From the NCBI GenBank assembly GCA_019416425.1, contig DXXK01000088.1:8354-72353 (forward strand): a stretch of DNA of 64,000 bases. The letters are read 5' to 3'. The position numbers were made by a program, and so were the translations under genes. The notes under the pieces were generated by a model. That model searched no databases and had not been told where the DNA came from. It was given only the letters and a program-made list of their open reading frames with translations. Shown here piece by piece: positions 53,060-61,804 of this stretch. The number at the start of each line of letters is the position of its first letter. Within the stretch, counting starts at the first letter, position 1. This DNA is from Bacteroidales bacterium (GTDB taxonomy: Bacteria > Bacteroidota > Bacteroidia > Bacteroidales > Muribaculaceae).

Positions 53060-53664
53060 TACTCGATTTCGAAACGGGTCACGTTCTTCATGCCTATTGT
53101 TTCCTGCGTGAACTCGGTCGGATTGCCGTACGAGTCGGTCTGATTGATGGTTACTGTCCAGCGAATGGCCTGGTCGCCCATGGTCTGCTCAATGGCATAC
53201 GGGAACATATCCGATTCTGCTCGATACAGATAGGTGCTTGTGGTACTGACCTGCGCATTGGATGTCACATTCCTCAGCATCGCTCCATTTTCCTTGAACT
53301 CAACCTTGTATTCCAGTCCTGCGACCTTGTACCTGTAGGCTGTCTTCGTGAATTCGGAAATCTCGATCAGGCCTGCGTCCTTCATGTTAGGACCCTGGTA
53401 CATGGACAGAGTCACGCTGTCGCGGTGGGCCGACCAGTCGTAGACCATGCGCATGTTGCCCTGGCTCACGCTCAGGATGCGGCCATCGCGGTCAAACTCC
53501 GTTACAATCGCGCCTTGTTGATTGGACATCCTCACCTTCTTGGGATGGCCGAAATATATGTTCATCTGGGCGCCCGTCAGGTTCTGGCCCTTGGCGTCCG
53601 TGCTTCCGATAGCCGTCATCACCAGGACAATGGCCAGAAATTTAAGTAGATTTATTATTCTCAT
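53053..53664 (-). CDS. Exported protein of unknown function, coupled to the CHAT gene
   Basis: 203 residues with a signal peptide (FLAIVLVMTAIGSTDAKGQ). The mature part is beta-rich with alternating short strands (IVTEFDRDGRILSVSQGN, YRYKVAGLEYKVEFKENGAM), resembling RHS/YD-like or DUF4595-type barrels; no family is certain. Its ATG overlaps the CHAT stop in ATGA (53661-53664), so translation is coupled and the two exported products probably interact. Confidence 0.75.
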   Translation of the reverse strand: MRIINLLKFLAIVLVMTAIGSTDAKGQNLTGAQMNIYFGHPKKVRMSNQQGAIVTEFDRDGRILSVSQGNMRMVYDWSAHRDSVTLSMYQGPNMKDAGLIEISEFTKTAYRYKVAGLEYKVEFKENGAMLRNVTSNAQVSTTSTYLYRAESDMFPYAIEQTMGDQAIRWTVTINQTDSYGNPTEFTQETIGMKNVTRFEIEYY

Positions 53665-56600
53665 ATGCTGATATGTGTGTTTGCGTCGATCAATATGAAC
53701 GCAGCCCAGTATTCAGGGTCGGCGTATTGAGCCTTGACGGCAGTCTGAGCCTGCTTCAGCGCGTCGTATTGGCTTTGTCCCAGCGTCAGGTTCTTGTAGA
53801 ACTCCGTCATCAGCAGCTGTGTGGCCTTGTCGTCTACTTTCCACAGACTCATCAGTATGCTCTGCGCACCGGCCTGCTTGAAGCCGCGCTGCAGTCCGAA
53901 CACGCCGTCCTGGCCGATGATGCCTCGTCCCGTCTCGCAGGCCGACAGCACCGCAAGCTTCAAGCCTCGGAGGTCCATCAGCGATATCTCATGAGCCGTC
54001 AGGATGCCGTCGTCCTTCAGTTTACGGGTATCCATGCCCCAGAGGGTGTTCTGCGCTCCGGCCAGATAGAGGCCTGTGGCCGACAGCATGTCGGCGTTCC
54101 TGGAGAGGTCAGGTACGTTGCTGTCGAAGAATCCGTGTGTGGCAACATGCAGTATGTCTGTATGATGGCCGGACAGTTGCAGAAAATTGTTCTTCGTGGC
54201 TGACTTGTCGGTCCGTTTGGATACATTGCATTTGGGCGACATGATGTCGTAGACCAGTTCCGTCTCGGTCAGTGTCCCGGGCAGGTATTCCAGAAAGTCA
54301 TCCGACGACCGTGTTCCGCCCTTGGAGTCTTTATAGAAATCCGCCACCTCGCCCAGTCCGTAGCTTACGCCTCCGAACATAGCCATGTTGGAGATCCTCG
54401 AGTCTGCGTGCCCAAGCGCCAGCTCGCGTGTCGAGGACAGCCTCCGAAGGTTATACCGTTCCGATTCCGGCAGGTTCTCCAGCGCCACGTTGTGCAGGAA
54501 TCCGTCGGCCGCAAAATATATATTTCCTTCCTCGCGGCCTGGCATCACATCGATTAGATTCCGGAATATCATCTGGAATATCTTGCCGTCCTTGTGGTAG
54601 TCGCTCGGTGTATCGTATTTAGGCCATTCTGAATCCAGGCCTATCGCAACGTATTTAGGCCCGCTGTGTTTCGACATCACTAATGCGCCGTACTGTCTTG
54701 ACCTGGCGTCCATCTGGAAGGAGAAGAACTCGATTGCGATGTCTTTCTCGCCCAGACACTTCTGGACGTCCTCGTGCCTTACAGTCAGTCCCTGAGTGTA
54801 ATCGCCGTAGGTCTTGGATTTGGCCAGCAGATGTTTCTCCAGCTCATTGGCTTTGGTCCGCATGGCTACGACATTGGGATCGTAGGGATCCGGAGCAGAC
54901 TGAATCTTCTGGTTCAGTTCGCGCCACTCGTTCAGCAGGGACAGCGATTCCCTGTCGCCCTCTTCCTGCAGCAGGCGGTTCAGTTCGATTGTGGAGTTCA
55001 GCAGCAGACCTTTGGTGAACAGCAGCGCGTCGTAGCCCAGGGCGGCATAGCGGTCATCGTCCGGTGCCAGGGCGGCGTAATGAGGGATGTTGTCCAGGTT
55101 GCCGCGCTTGGCGTTGGTGAAGGCTGTCCGTTCCTCCAGGGTCATCCAGCGGTAGCTCTGCAGGATTTTCTCCTTCTGGAATTCATAGCCGGTACGGAAG
55201 TTGTCGAATGCGTTCCGGGTGTCTCCGCTCTCGAACTGGTAGTAAGCCAGGTCATGGACGAAGTTGTCGTAGGCCCAGTCGGCCTCCTTGGCTATGTCGA
55301 TAGCCTGTTTGGACAGGTTGATTGCCTCGTCATAGTTGCCCAATGTATAGTTGACATGGCCTAAGATCATCAGCGCCGAGCAGACTGTGTAGTTCCGGGT
55401 CGAGGTCACAGGTATCAGCTGATGGTATATGAAATCCCTGAGGCCCTGCTCGATATCAAGCCACTGCATTCCGGGGATGATTGTCGCTTCCGACACCAGG
55501 GCCTGATAGAAGGGCAATATGGTGGATGCCAACTGGGGAACTCCTATACCCTGGTTGATCAGGTCCTGGATTGAGACGGTCGACATGATGTTACGGAATT
55601 CCTGTCCAACATCGAAGCCTGCATTGTACGCCTCTTCTTGATTCTGATAATACGGCAATGAATTCAAAAAGATTGGGATCCATCTGATAAACGTCATGAC
55701 GTAATCGGGACTCGACTTGTCATGTCCCAGCAGACCGAGCGCCTCCTTGAATTTATCAGAGGCCTCGACGGCGTAACCCATGGAGTAGTATAGGTCACCA
55801 AGGTCCTTCAGCGCCATCAGGTAGGTGCGTTGCGGGACGATACCTTTCCGGTATTGCTCACAGATCGTGTTGTAGATGTCCATGGCTTTCCGTACCTCGC
55901 CTTTGAGGGCGTATTCATTGGCGATGGAGCATTGATTGGCGAAGTAAAGGCCGGGGCTGGAATCTGCATCTAACAGGGCATTGGCCTGCTCGAAGTATCC
56001 GAGGGCTTGTGTCCGGTCGCTGACGTAATCGCCCAGCCATGACAGGACCTTGCCTTTGTGGTCGTCGCTTGCATTCTTGGCATCCAATGCCTGCCGGATG
56101 TCGGTCAGTGACTTGACTATCAGTTCATCCTGTCCCAGCATGTCAAGCAGGACGACGCAGTCGAACATGGTGCTCATCACCTCGTCACGCTCCGGTTTGT
56201 AGGAATCCATTAACATCGTCAATGCCTCCCGGGCGAGCTGGACGGCCTTTTGATAGGATGGATTCTTATCATTCTGTGAGAATGCACCGTTCTGAAGTTC
56301 GACCATACCCTCCAGAAATCTGACGGATGCCAGAGGATATTTATCTTCGTTCTCGTCAGCCTCGAAGCTGGCGATTTCCTTGAGCCTAAGTATATCGCCG
56401 AAGGTCATGGCCGTCATGTTCTGGTTCAGGTAGGAGAGCACACGGTCGTACAGCAGGGAGAATGCAAGCCCTCCGGTCTTGATGCCCATGGAGTCCAGCA
56501 AAGCGAGCCCTTCGTCGCAATATTTTATGGCTGTGGACAGGTCGCGCATGTGGCGATAGATCTGGTTCAGCCCGAGCATCGAGCCCACGTAGTGGATTGA

Positions 56601-57065
56601 TTGACGTCCTAATGTCTTCTCTTCAAGTTTCTTGCATATTAGCGCGTGTGCCAGAGCGGCGGAGTCGTTCCGCATATTGAATGCATCATGAGCTAAGTCA
56701 TCTTCCTTGTCTATCTCGACGGTTATGCGTCTGTCGACCGGTTTGATTTCAGGATAATTGGGGCACAGCTCCCTGGCCTTCTTTTTATCGCCAAGCAGAT
56801 AGTGGCAATGGCCCATCCATGCCTTGCTGTAGTTGACGCGGCTGGATTCGGGCGATATCTGTTTTGCATCCAGTGCATCGGACTTGGCAAACCAATCGAT
56901 GGCCTTGGCATAGTCACCCTTTTCATAAGCCTCGATGCCCTGGGCGAAATACCGGTCCGACTGCCTGGACTGCGCCAGCATCCCTCCGGACATTACTGTC
57001 ATGAACAGGCAGCACCACAAAAGTCGTATAGGAATAATATTGAATGATTTGAAGAAGCGTTTCAT
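53661..57065 (-). CDS. Exported TPR protein with C-terminal CHAT protease domain
   Basis: 1134 residues. Signal peptide (VMSGGMLAQS); residues about 30-760 are TPR-like helical repeats (YFAQGIEAYEKGDYAKAIDWF, NYTLGNYDEAINLSKQAIDIAKEA); the C-terminal 300 residues are a CHAT caspase-like protease domain with catalytic His977 in HVATHGFF and Cys1043 in LSACETGRG, then GLQRGFKQAGAQSILMSLWKVDD. CHAT proteases in the cytoplasm act in the gRAMP/Craspase type III-E and gasdermin systems; this one carries an export signal, so it would act in the periplasm. It has its own promoter. Confidence 0.93.
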   Translation of the reverse strand: MKRFFKSFNIIPIRLLWCCLFMTVMSGGMLAQSRQSDRYFAQGIEAYEKGDYAKAIDWFAKSDALDAKQISPESSRVNYSKAWMGHCHYLLGDKKKARELCPNYPEIKPVDRRITVEIDKEDDLAHDAFNMRNDSAALAHALICKKLEEKTLGRQSIHYVGSMLGLNQIYRHMRDLSTAIKYCDEGLALLDSMGIKTGGLAFSLLYDRVLSYLNQNMTAMTFGDILRLKEIASFEADENEDKYPLASVRFLEGMVELQNGAFSQNDKNPSYQKAVQLAREALTMLMDSYKPERDEVMSTMFDCVVLLDMLGQDELIVKSLTDIRQALDAKNASDDHKGKVLSWLGDYVSDRTQALGYFEQANALLDADSSPGLYFANQCSIANEYALKGEVRKAMDIYNTICEQYRKGIVPQRTYLMALKDLGDLYYSMGYAVEASDKFKEALGLLGHDKSSPDYVMTFIRWIPIFLNSLPYYQNQEEAYNAGFDVGQEFRNIMSTVSIQDLINQGIGVPQLASTILPFYQALVSEATIIPGMQWLDIEQGLRDFIYHQLIPVTSTRNYTVCSALMILGHVNYTLGNYDEAINLSKQAIDIAKEADWAYDNFVHDLAYYQFESGDTRNAFDNFRTGYEFQKEKILQSYRWMTLEERTAFTNAKRGNLDNIPHYAALAPDDDRYAALGYDALLFTKGLLLNSTIELNRLLQEEGDRESLSLLNEWRELNQKIQSAPDPYDPNVVAMRTKANELEKHLLAKSKTYGDYTQGLTVRHEDVQKCLGEKDIAIEFFSFQMDARSRQYGALVMSKHSGPKYVAIGLDSEWPKYDTPSDYHKDGKIFQMIFRNLIDVMPGREEGNIYFAADGFLHNVALENLPESERYNLRRLSSTRELALGHADSRISNMAMFGGVSYGLGEVADFYKDSKGGTRSSDDFLEYLPGTLTETELVYDIMSPKCNVSKRTDKSATKNNFLQLSGHHTDILHVATHGFFDSNVPDLSRNADMLSATGLYLAGAQNTLWGMDTRKLKDDGILTAHEISLMDLRGLKLAVLSACETGRGIIGQDGVFGLQRGFKQAGAQSILMSLWKVDDKATQLLMTEFYKNLTLGQSQYDALKQAQTAVKAQYADPEYWAAFILIDANTHISI

Positions 57066-57138
57066 AAATGTTTCTGATTCTGATGGCAGTTGTGTGTTGT
57101 TAAGTTGTCATGATTCCTTCTTTTCCTGTCTCAGTGTG

Positions 57139-57169
57139 CAAATTTACGAAAAAATCCCGACTGCCGCAA
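57139..57169 (-). promoter_or_regulatory. Bacteroidetes-type promoter of the CHAT gene
   Basis: Minus strand: TTG (57169-57167), 20-base spacer, TAAATTTG (57146-57139), 74 bases before the ATG at 57065. On the plus strand nearby, TTG (57197-57199), 20 bases and TAATTTTA (57220-57227) form a plausible divergent promoter for the lysozyme gene. Confidence 0.6.
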
Positions 57170-57308
57170 TTATGAATGCGAAACTGGGCGAAATAGTTGT
57201 CGGTTTGAACCGATATTTGTAATTTTACATCGGCAATCCCAATCCTCATGACACCATTCTGACCGAACATGAATTCCGCACAATATTAACCGAACTGAGA
57301 AAAGATTT

Positions 57309-58562
57309 ATGAACAAATATGTAGAAAGAATATTAGTGTACAAGAACCAAATGCTGGTCGTGGCATTGGTCCTCGTGGCGTTTATGGTGGGTCTGATCAT
57401 ACCATCTCCGTTCTTCCGGAGTGAGAGTACGGTCGATGAATTCGATAGTGACCAGATTGTAGTGAAGGATACCTCCAACATGCGGATGCCGGATGGATCG
57501 GTCTATGAGGGCTCGGTCAATGCGAGGACCAATGCATACCATGGCTATGGAGTCCTGACCAAAGGGTCTTCGATATACGAAGGAAATTGGAAGGACGGTA
57601 AATTGCCTTACGGCAAGCGTACCACAAAACAGTCAGTGTATGAAGGTCGCTTTGATAAAGATTTGAACAACCACGGCTTTGGAATCATATCATACACTCC
57701 TGAGTATATCGCCGGAAAGCGACAGCAGGGCAAAGCCGACAGTGTGATAATCACAAGGTACTTTGGAAACTGGAAGAATAACATAAAATCCGGAATCGGA
57801 CGTGCGGTTATGGCGGATGGCGGCATGGAGTTCGGCGAATATCGGAATGGTGTCCTTGAGAAGATTCCAGGTGCCGATTTCCATGTAGGGGACAAGATTT
57901 ATGGAATTGATGTGTCGCGCCATCAGAATGATATTGACTGGGACCGGCTTGCCTTGTATTGCGATGCCGATGGAAATGTCTATCGTGGAAAGCCGAAGGA
58001 CACCAAGTATATACAGCCGGTGTTCTTCGCCTACATGAAGGCAACGGAGGGTGCGACGGTCAAGGACAAGACGTTTGATGTCAGGATGGTCGAGGCGGAG
58101 AGACATGGCATCGCTCGAGGGGCATATCATTTTCTGAGGCTTGGAAGCCCGGTACTGGATCAGGTCAAGAATTTTACCGAGACAGCCAAATGGACTCCGG
58201 GCGATATGCCGCCCGCTCTGGATGTTGAGGTCGAATCGGAAATCGAGACACATGGCGTGGCAAAGCTGCTGGATATGACTTATACCTGGCTCGAGGAAGT
58301 GGAACGCAAGATGAACGTGCGTCCTATAATCTATACGCGGGAGAATATCAGGGATAAATACCTTAAGAGTGATCCGCGTTTCGATAAGTATGAGTGCTGG
58401 ATAGCTCGCTATCATCCTGACGGACCTGTCAAGGAAGACTGGAAAATCTGGCAGATGACGGAGAAGGGCAGGATCAAGGGGTATAACGGCCCTATCGACA
58501 TCAACATGTTTAAGGGCGCTTATTCCGATTTCCAGAAGTTTGTAGGCGTCAGTGGAAAGTGA
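57309..58562 (+). CDS. Membrane-anchored MORN-repeat GH25 lysozyme
   Basis: 417 residues. One N-terminal membrane segment (MLVVALVLVAFMVGLIIP, about 15-31). Residues about 58-185 carry MORN-like repeats (GSVYEGSVNARTNAYHGYGV, SIYEGNWKDGKLPYG, YEGRFDKDLNNHGFG). Residues about 198-410 are GH25 muramidase: GIDVSRHQNDIDW (Asp201), AYMKATEGATV, PPALDVEVE (Asp305, Glu307) and GPIDINMFKG. It would hydrolyse peptidoglycan from the periplasmic side. It is first of a plus-strand run followed 62 bases later by the NADAR gene. Confidence 0.92.
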   Translation: MNKYVERILVYKNQMLVVALVLVAFMVGLIIPSPFFRSESTVDEFDSDQIVVKDTSNMRMPDGSVYEGSVNARTNAYHGYGVLTKGSSIYEGNWKDGKLPYGKRTTKQSVYEGRFDKDLNNHGFGIISYTPEYIAGKRQQGKADSVIITRYFGNWKNNIKSGIGRAVMADGGMEFGEYRNGVLEKIPGADFHVGDKIYGIDVSRHQNDIDWDRLALYCDADGNVYRGKPKDTKYIQPVFFAYMKATEGATVKDKTFDVRMVEAERHGIARGAYHFLRLGSPVLDQVKNFTETAKWTPGDMPPALDVEVESEIETHGVAKLLDMTYTWLEEVERKMNVRPIIYTRENIRDKYLKSDPRFDKYECWIARYHPDGPVKEDWKIWQMTEKGRIKGYNGPIDINMFKGAYSDFQKFVGVSGK

Positions 58563-58624
58563 TTCCGATTGATAGATTCGCGGTGTGGATGCGCTCTTTC
58601 TCATAAAACCAATGACGTGAGAAT

Positions 58625-59641
58625 ATGCTGACCGTAAAAGATATCAGAGATAAGAGGTACACTAAGGATGAATTTGTGTTCTTCTGGGGACATACCGGGG
58701 CGGGCAAAGCCTGCCTGAGCCAGTGGTATCCAAGTCCGTTCGTGATCGGCGGCGTGTGCTACAATTGCGCCGAGCAATACATGATGGCGGAGAAAGCCCG
58801 CATCTTTGGTGACGAGAAAGCCTGTGATAAGATCATGGCCTCGTACAATCCGATGGACATGAAGAAACTGGGGCGCCGCGTACGGAATTTCAACTCATAC
58901 GTCTGGGATGTCAACTGCAGGGATGTGGTGGTCAGGGCCAATCTTGCCAAATTCTCGCAGAATTCCAAACTGAAGGAATTCCTGCTCTCCACAGGCAATC
59001 GAATTCTGGCCGAAGCTTCGCCTTACGACACCATATGGGGCATGGGTCTACCGGCTGACGATCCCGATGCCATCACCCCGGCGCGCTGGCGCGGCGAGAA
59101 CAGGCTGGGATTCGCTTTGATGGAGGTTCGCGACATGCTTCGCGGCCAGGATGTGGAGGAGGAAGATAAGGAAAGCTCGCTGACAGATGCGTTGAGTATG
59201 TGGACTATGGGCGCGGGTAACTCGGCCCGACGTTTCAATATGGAGGACCCTATGCCGGAGAAGCGGACAGTCGCCACTGCCGAAACATGGAAGACGCTTC
59301 CTCTTGACTGGTTCGTGACCGTGCCGCAGGACTTCTACCTCACATCGGAGCAAATGGATAAGGTCCGCTTTGGACATATACCCGATGCGATGGAGGACCA
59401 TTGGTTCATGTATTGCGATGACCAGGCAATCCGTTATTACCGTAGCTGGACCGGTATCTGTTTTGCCGTAGCCTATTACGAGAAATGCGGCGATGAATAT
59501 CGCATCACGGAGCTACGTATCAACAACGACCCGAAACAGTACCAGCTCAAGGATGTCGATGCTGCCGTCGCGTTGTTCTACGCGCTGCTCGTCAGCGAGT
59601 ACGGCGGTTGTTCCGGCCCCTATTGGAAAGCTGCCTTCTAA
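58625..59641 (+). CDS. NADAR (YbiA-like) domain protein with extra C-terminal domain
   Basis: 338 residues. Residues about 17-175 match the NADAR fold: EFVFFWGHTG, QWYPSPFVIGGVCYNCAEQYMMAEKA, ASPYDTIWGMGL and RWRGENRLGFALMEVRDML, with the Trp/Tyr/Glu pocket intact. NADAR proteins bind ADP-ribose derivatives, and some have N-glycosidase-type activity on ADP-ribosylated guanine. A C-terminal region of about 120 residues (LPLDWFVTVPQDFYLTSEQ, FMYCDDQAIRYYRSWTGICF) is unassigned. It lies 62 bases after the lysozyme gene and 18 bases before the PARG-like gene, so the latter two form an operon. Confidence 0.88.
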   Translation: MLTVKDIRDKRYTKDEFVFFWGHTGAGKACLSQWYPSPFVIGGVCYNCAEQYMMAEKARIFGDEKACDKIMASYNPMDMKKLGRRVRNFNSYVWDVNCRDVVVRANLAKFSQNSKLKEFLLSTGNRILAEASPYDTIWGMGLPADDPDAITPARWRGENRLGFALMEVRDMLRGQDVEEEDKESSLTDALSMWTMGAGNSARRFNMEDPMPEKRTVATAETWKTLPLDWFVTVPQDFYLTSEQMDKVRFGHIPDAMEDHWFMYCDDQAIRYYRSWTGICFAVAYYEKCGDEYRITELRINNDPKQYQLKDVDAAVALFYALLVSEYGGCSGPYWKAAF

Positions 59642-59659
59642 TCTGAAAATTGAATTGTT

Positions 59660-60643
59660 ATGGAAAATAAACCTGAAAATATAAAAGAGTCGGGGACAAT
59701 CCGGGCATCCTGGGATTCGGAGCTGGATTTCCTGAATGAGTATCTGGTATTGAAGTCGGCACTGCAGTGCGAGCCTGCAGCCTATGGGAAGATCAAGGAA
59801 CTGCGCTGCAAGGAATTCCAAAATACCGTAGATATCGTCAATCGGGGTTGGTATGTAACCGAGGACGGCACCAAGATTACGTTTGACGGTGACGATCAGA
59901 TGCGCCGTGGCACGCGGTTCTATTCCACCGAACTCGCTGTTCCGGAAGCGGCGGGAAACGGCTGGACGGAGATTGAGGTAATCAACGACGACTGTCTTGC
60001 CGTGGCCGTGAATCTACTGTCGGAGGGTTTCAATCCTGCGGTGCTGAATATGGCCAGCCGACGCAATCCCGGCGGTGGTGTCATCGCCGGTGCGGGAGCG
60101 CAAGAGGAGACATTGTTCCGCCGGACCAATCTGTTCAGGTCACTCTACCAGTTCACCCAGTACGCCAGGATGTATGGACTGGAAAGCTCCAGCCATCAAT
60201 ATCCGCTGGACCGTAATTTCGGCGGTGTCTATACACCCGGCGCGACCTTGTTCCGCCAGGATGAGGATCATGGCTATAAGCTGATGGACAGCCCTGTCAA
60301 ACTCAGCTTCATATCTGTAGCCGGCATGAACCGGCCGGAGCTGGTCAACGGCGGCACGATGATCGCGCCGCATCTGGTGGGCGCGGTGAAGAACAAGATC
60401 CGGACCATCCTGGCCATCGGGTTGGTGAACGGGCATGACTCACTGGTCCTGGGAGCGTTGGGATGCGGAGCATTCCGGAATCCGCCGCGACATGTGGCGC
60501 AGCTGTTCCGCGAGGTGCTAAGCGAGCGGGCCTTCCGCGGCAGGTTCAGCCGCATAGTCTTCGCCATCATCGACGACCACAACGCCCACCATGCCCACAA
60601 CCCCCAGGGCAACTACCTCCCATTCAAGCAAGTCTTCCCTTAA
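59660..60643 (+). CDS. Microbial PARG-like (TIGR02452) macro-domain protein
   Basis: 327 residues. The bacterial poly(ADP-ribose) glycohydrolase signature GGG-x7-QEE is present as NPGGGVIAGAGAQEETLF (Gly138-140, Gln148-Glu150), preceded by LNMASRR and followed by RRTNLFRSLYQF and YTPGATLFRQDE. The C-terminal block ALGCGAFRNPPRHVAQLFREVL is typical of the family. Such proteins remove or process ADP-ribose. It is cytoplasmic (no signal) and directly follows the NADAR gene. Confidence 0.9.
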   Translation: MENKPENIKESGTIRASWDSELDFLNEYLVLKSALQCEPAAYGKIKELRCKEFQNTVDIVNRGWYVTEDGTKITFDGDDQMRRGTRFYSTELAVPEAAGNGWTEIEVINDDCLAVAVNLLSEGFNPAVLNMASRRNPGGGVIAGAGAQEETLFRRTNLFRSLYQFTQYARMYGLESSSHQYPLDRNFGGVYTPGATLFRQDEDHGYKLMDSPVKLSFISVAGMNRPELVNGGTMIAPHLVGAVKNKIRTILAIGLVNGHDSLVLGALGCGAFRNPPRHVAQLFREVLSERAFRGRFSRIVFAIIDDHNAHHAHNPQGNYLPFKQVFP

Positions 60644-60702
60644 CAGGGGGGGTGATATTGATGAGATAAAATGTTTCTAAACATAAACTAAGGAGAAAGG
60701 CT

Positions 60703-61110
60703 ATGGCAATGGTTATGATCAGCGAGGTCCCGAAGACCTCTAAAGTGGAGATACTGGGTTATGTGTTCAATGGATTGGACAGTATCAAGAAGGCTGTGGA
60801 GTGTTATTGGCGCATTGGACATGGCCCGCTGAGCACTGATCCGAAATGTCCGGTGGACGGCGTTCATGTGGTCTGCATATATGAGCCCTATCCATGTTTT
60901 GACGCGGAGGATTATGCAAACGAGAACCGTGAATACTGCAACTATTTCTTCTCAAACCAGCCGTTTACGCGACAGCAGATCGCGCGCCTGTCGAGACTTC
61001 CCGGCCGATGCAATGCTCAGATGGTGAGTGCCTCGATGCCCGAATGGGCTGTTCCTGCAGTCTATTACCGTGGCGAAGGCAATACCATGATTGTGGCGAC
61101 CCTGGCATGA
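60703..61110 (+). CDS. Small protein of unknown function next to NADAR/PARG genes
   Basis: 135 residues, no signal. Cysteine-containing segments (KAVECYWRIGHG, VDGVHVVCIYEPYPCF) and a compact alpha/beta pattern, VEILGYVFNGLDSIKKAV at the N terminus. No family recognised. AAGGAGAAAGG lies 6-7 bases before the ATG, a clear Shine-Dalgarno-like sequence, unusual for this genome. It lies 60 bases downstream of the PARG-like gene and may belong to that operon. Confidence 0.65.
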   Translation: MAMVMISEVPKTSKVEILGYVFNGLDSIKKAVECYWRIGHGPLSTDPKCPVDGVHVVCIYEPYPCFDAEDYANENREYCNYFFSNQPFTRQQIARLSRLPGRCNAQMVSASMPEWAVPAVYYRGEGNTMIVATLA

Positions 61111-61257
61111 CGGCACGCCTGGCGGATATTACCCGCTAATCCGTAGACATCGTCGACTGAAGGAGTTCAGAACTGGCTTCTGATAAAATTTGTGATTTTT
61201 TATTGACGTTGTTGATTGAATCCGGAAGCTTTCCGTTCTGTTAATACGTACAACCAG

Positions 61258-61320
61258 TGAAGTTGTCTAAACGTAATTTACTTTAATAAATCTTACCATA
61301 AAATAGTTTAGACAACTTCA
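61258..61320. repeat. Copy B: short inverted-repeat element
   Basis: 15-base perfect inverted arms TGAAGTTGTCTAAAC (61258-61272) and GTTTAGACAACTTCA (61306-61320) flank a 33-base AT-rich centre. The arm GTTGTCTAAAC recurs at 63931-63941 and the centre TTTATGGTAAGATTTATTAA (reverse strand) resembles copies A and C. It lies between the NADAR/PARG run and the KptA run, where 232 bases hold no gene. Confidence 0.75.
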
Positions 61321-61342
61321 ATGGAAATAAACCAATGCTGCT

Positions 61343-61804
61343 ATGAAAGAAAATGAATCAATTCAATACATCGACCTTGGACTGCCGAGTGGTACGCTTT
61401 GGGCTGACAGGAACGCCGGAGCTGAAGGTGTGTATAAACTCGATACGCTATGTGACAAGGCAAGCGCTCCAGGCAAACTGCCTACCTACGACCAATGTGC
61501 GGAACTGATCAACGTATGCGACTTCAGTTCCTGTTTAGTGCCTGATGAAAACGATATCATGAGGAATTTCATCAAGGTAGAGGGCCCCAACAAGAATGCT
61601 ATATTATTTCCATGCGTACGTCCCGATGCAGAGGAATCTGAAATTGGCGCATATTGCTGGTGCGCTGATGATTCGGACGAGTATTCCTACTTCATGTTGC
61701 TTCAGCAGCGGCTGCTTGGCTTATTGGACTTCGCCGAGATTTCCAACCTGACCATAGGAATGACCCTTAAAAGCGGCAAACTGATGGTTCGGAACGTAAA
61801 ATGA
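61343..61804 (+). CDS. Fib_succ-type domain protein
   Basis: 153 residues. It opens with YIDLGLPSGTLWADRNAGAEG, the recognisable 'DLGLPSGxxWAxxNxGA' start of the Fibrobacter succinogenes major-paralogous domain, common in exported Bacteroidetes proteins; here there is no signal peptide, so it would remain in the cytoplasm. The rest (YDQCAELINVCDFSSC, AILFPCVRPDAEE) is consistent with the domain. Its stop overlaps the KptA start in ATGA, so translation is coupled. Confidence 0.78.
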   Translation: MKENESIQYIDLGLPSGTLWADRNAGAEGVYKLDTLCDKASAPGKLPTYDQCAELINVCDFSSCLVPDENDIMRNFIKVEGPNKNAILFPCVRPDAEESEIGAYCWCADDSDEYSYFMLLQQRLLGLLDFAEISNLTIGMTLKSGKLMVRNVK

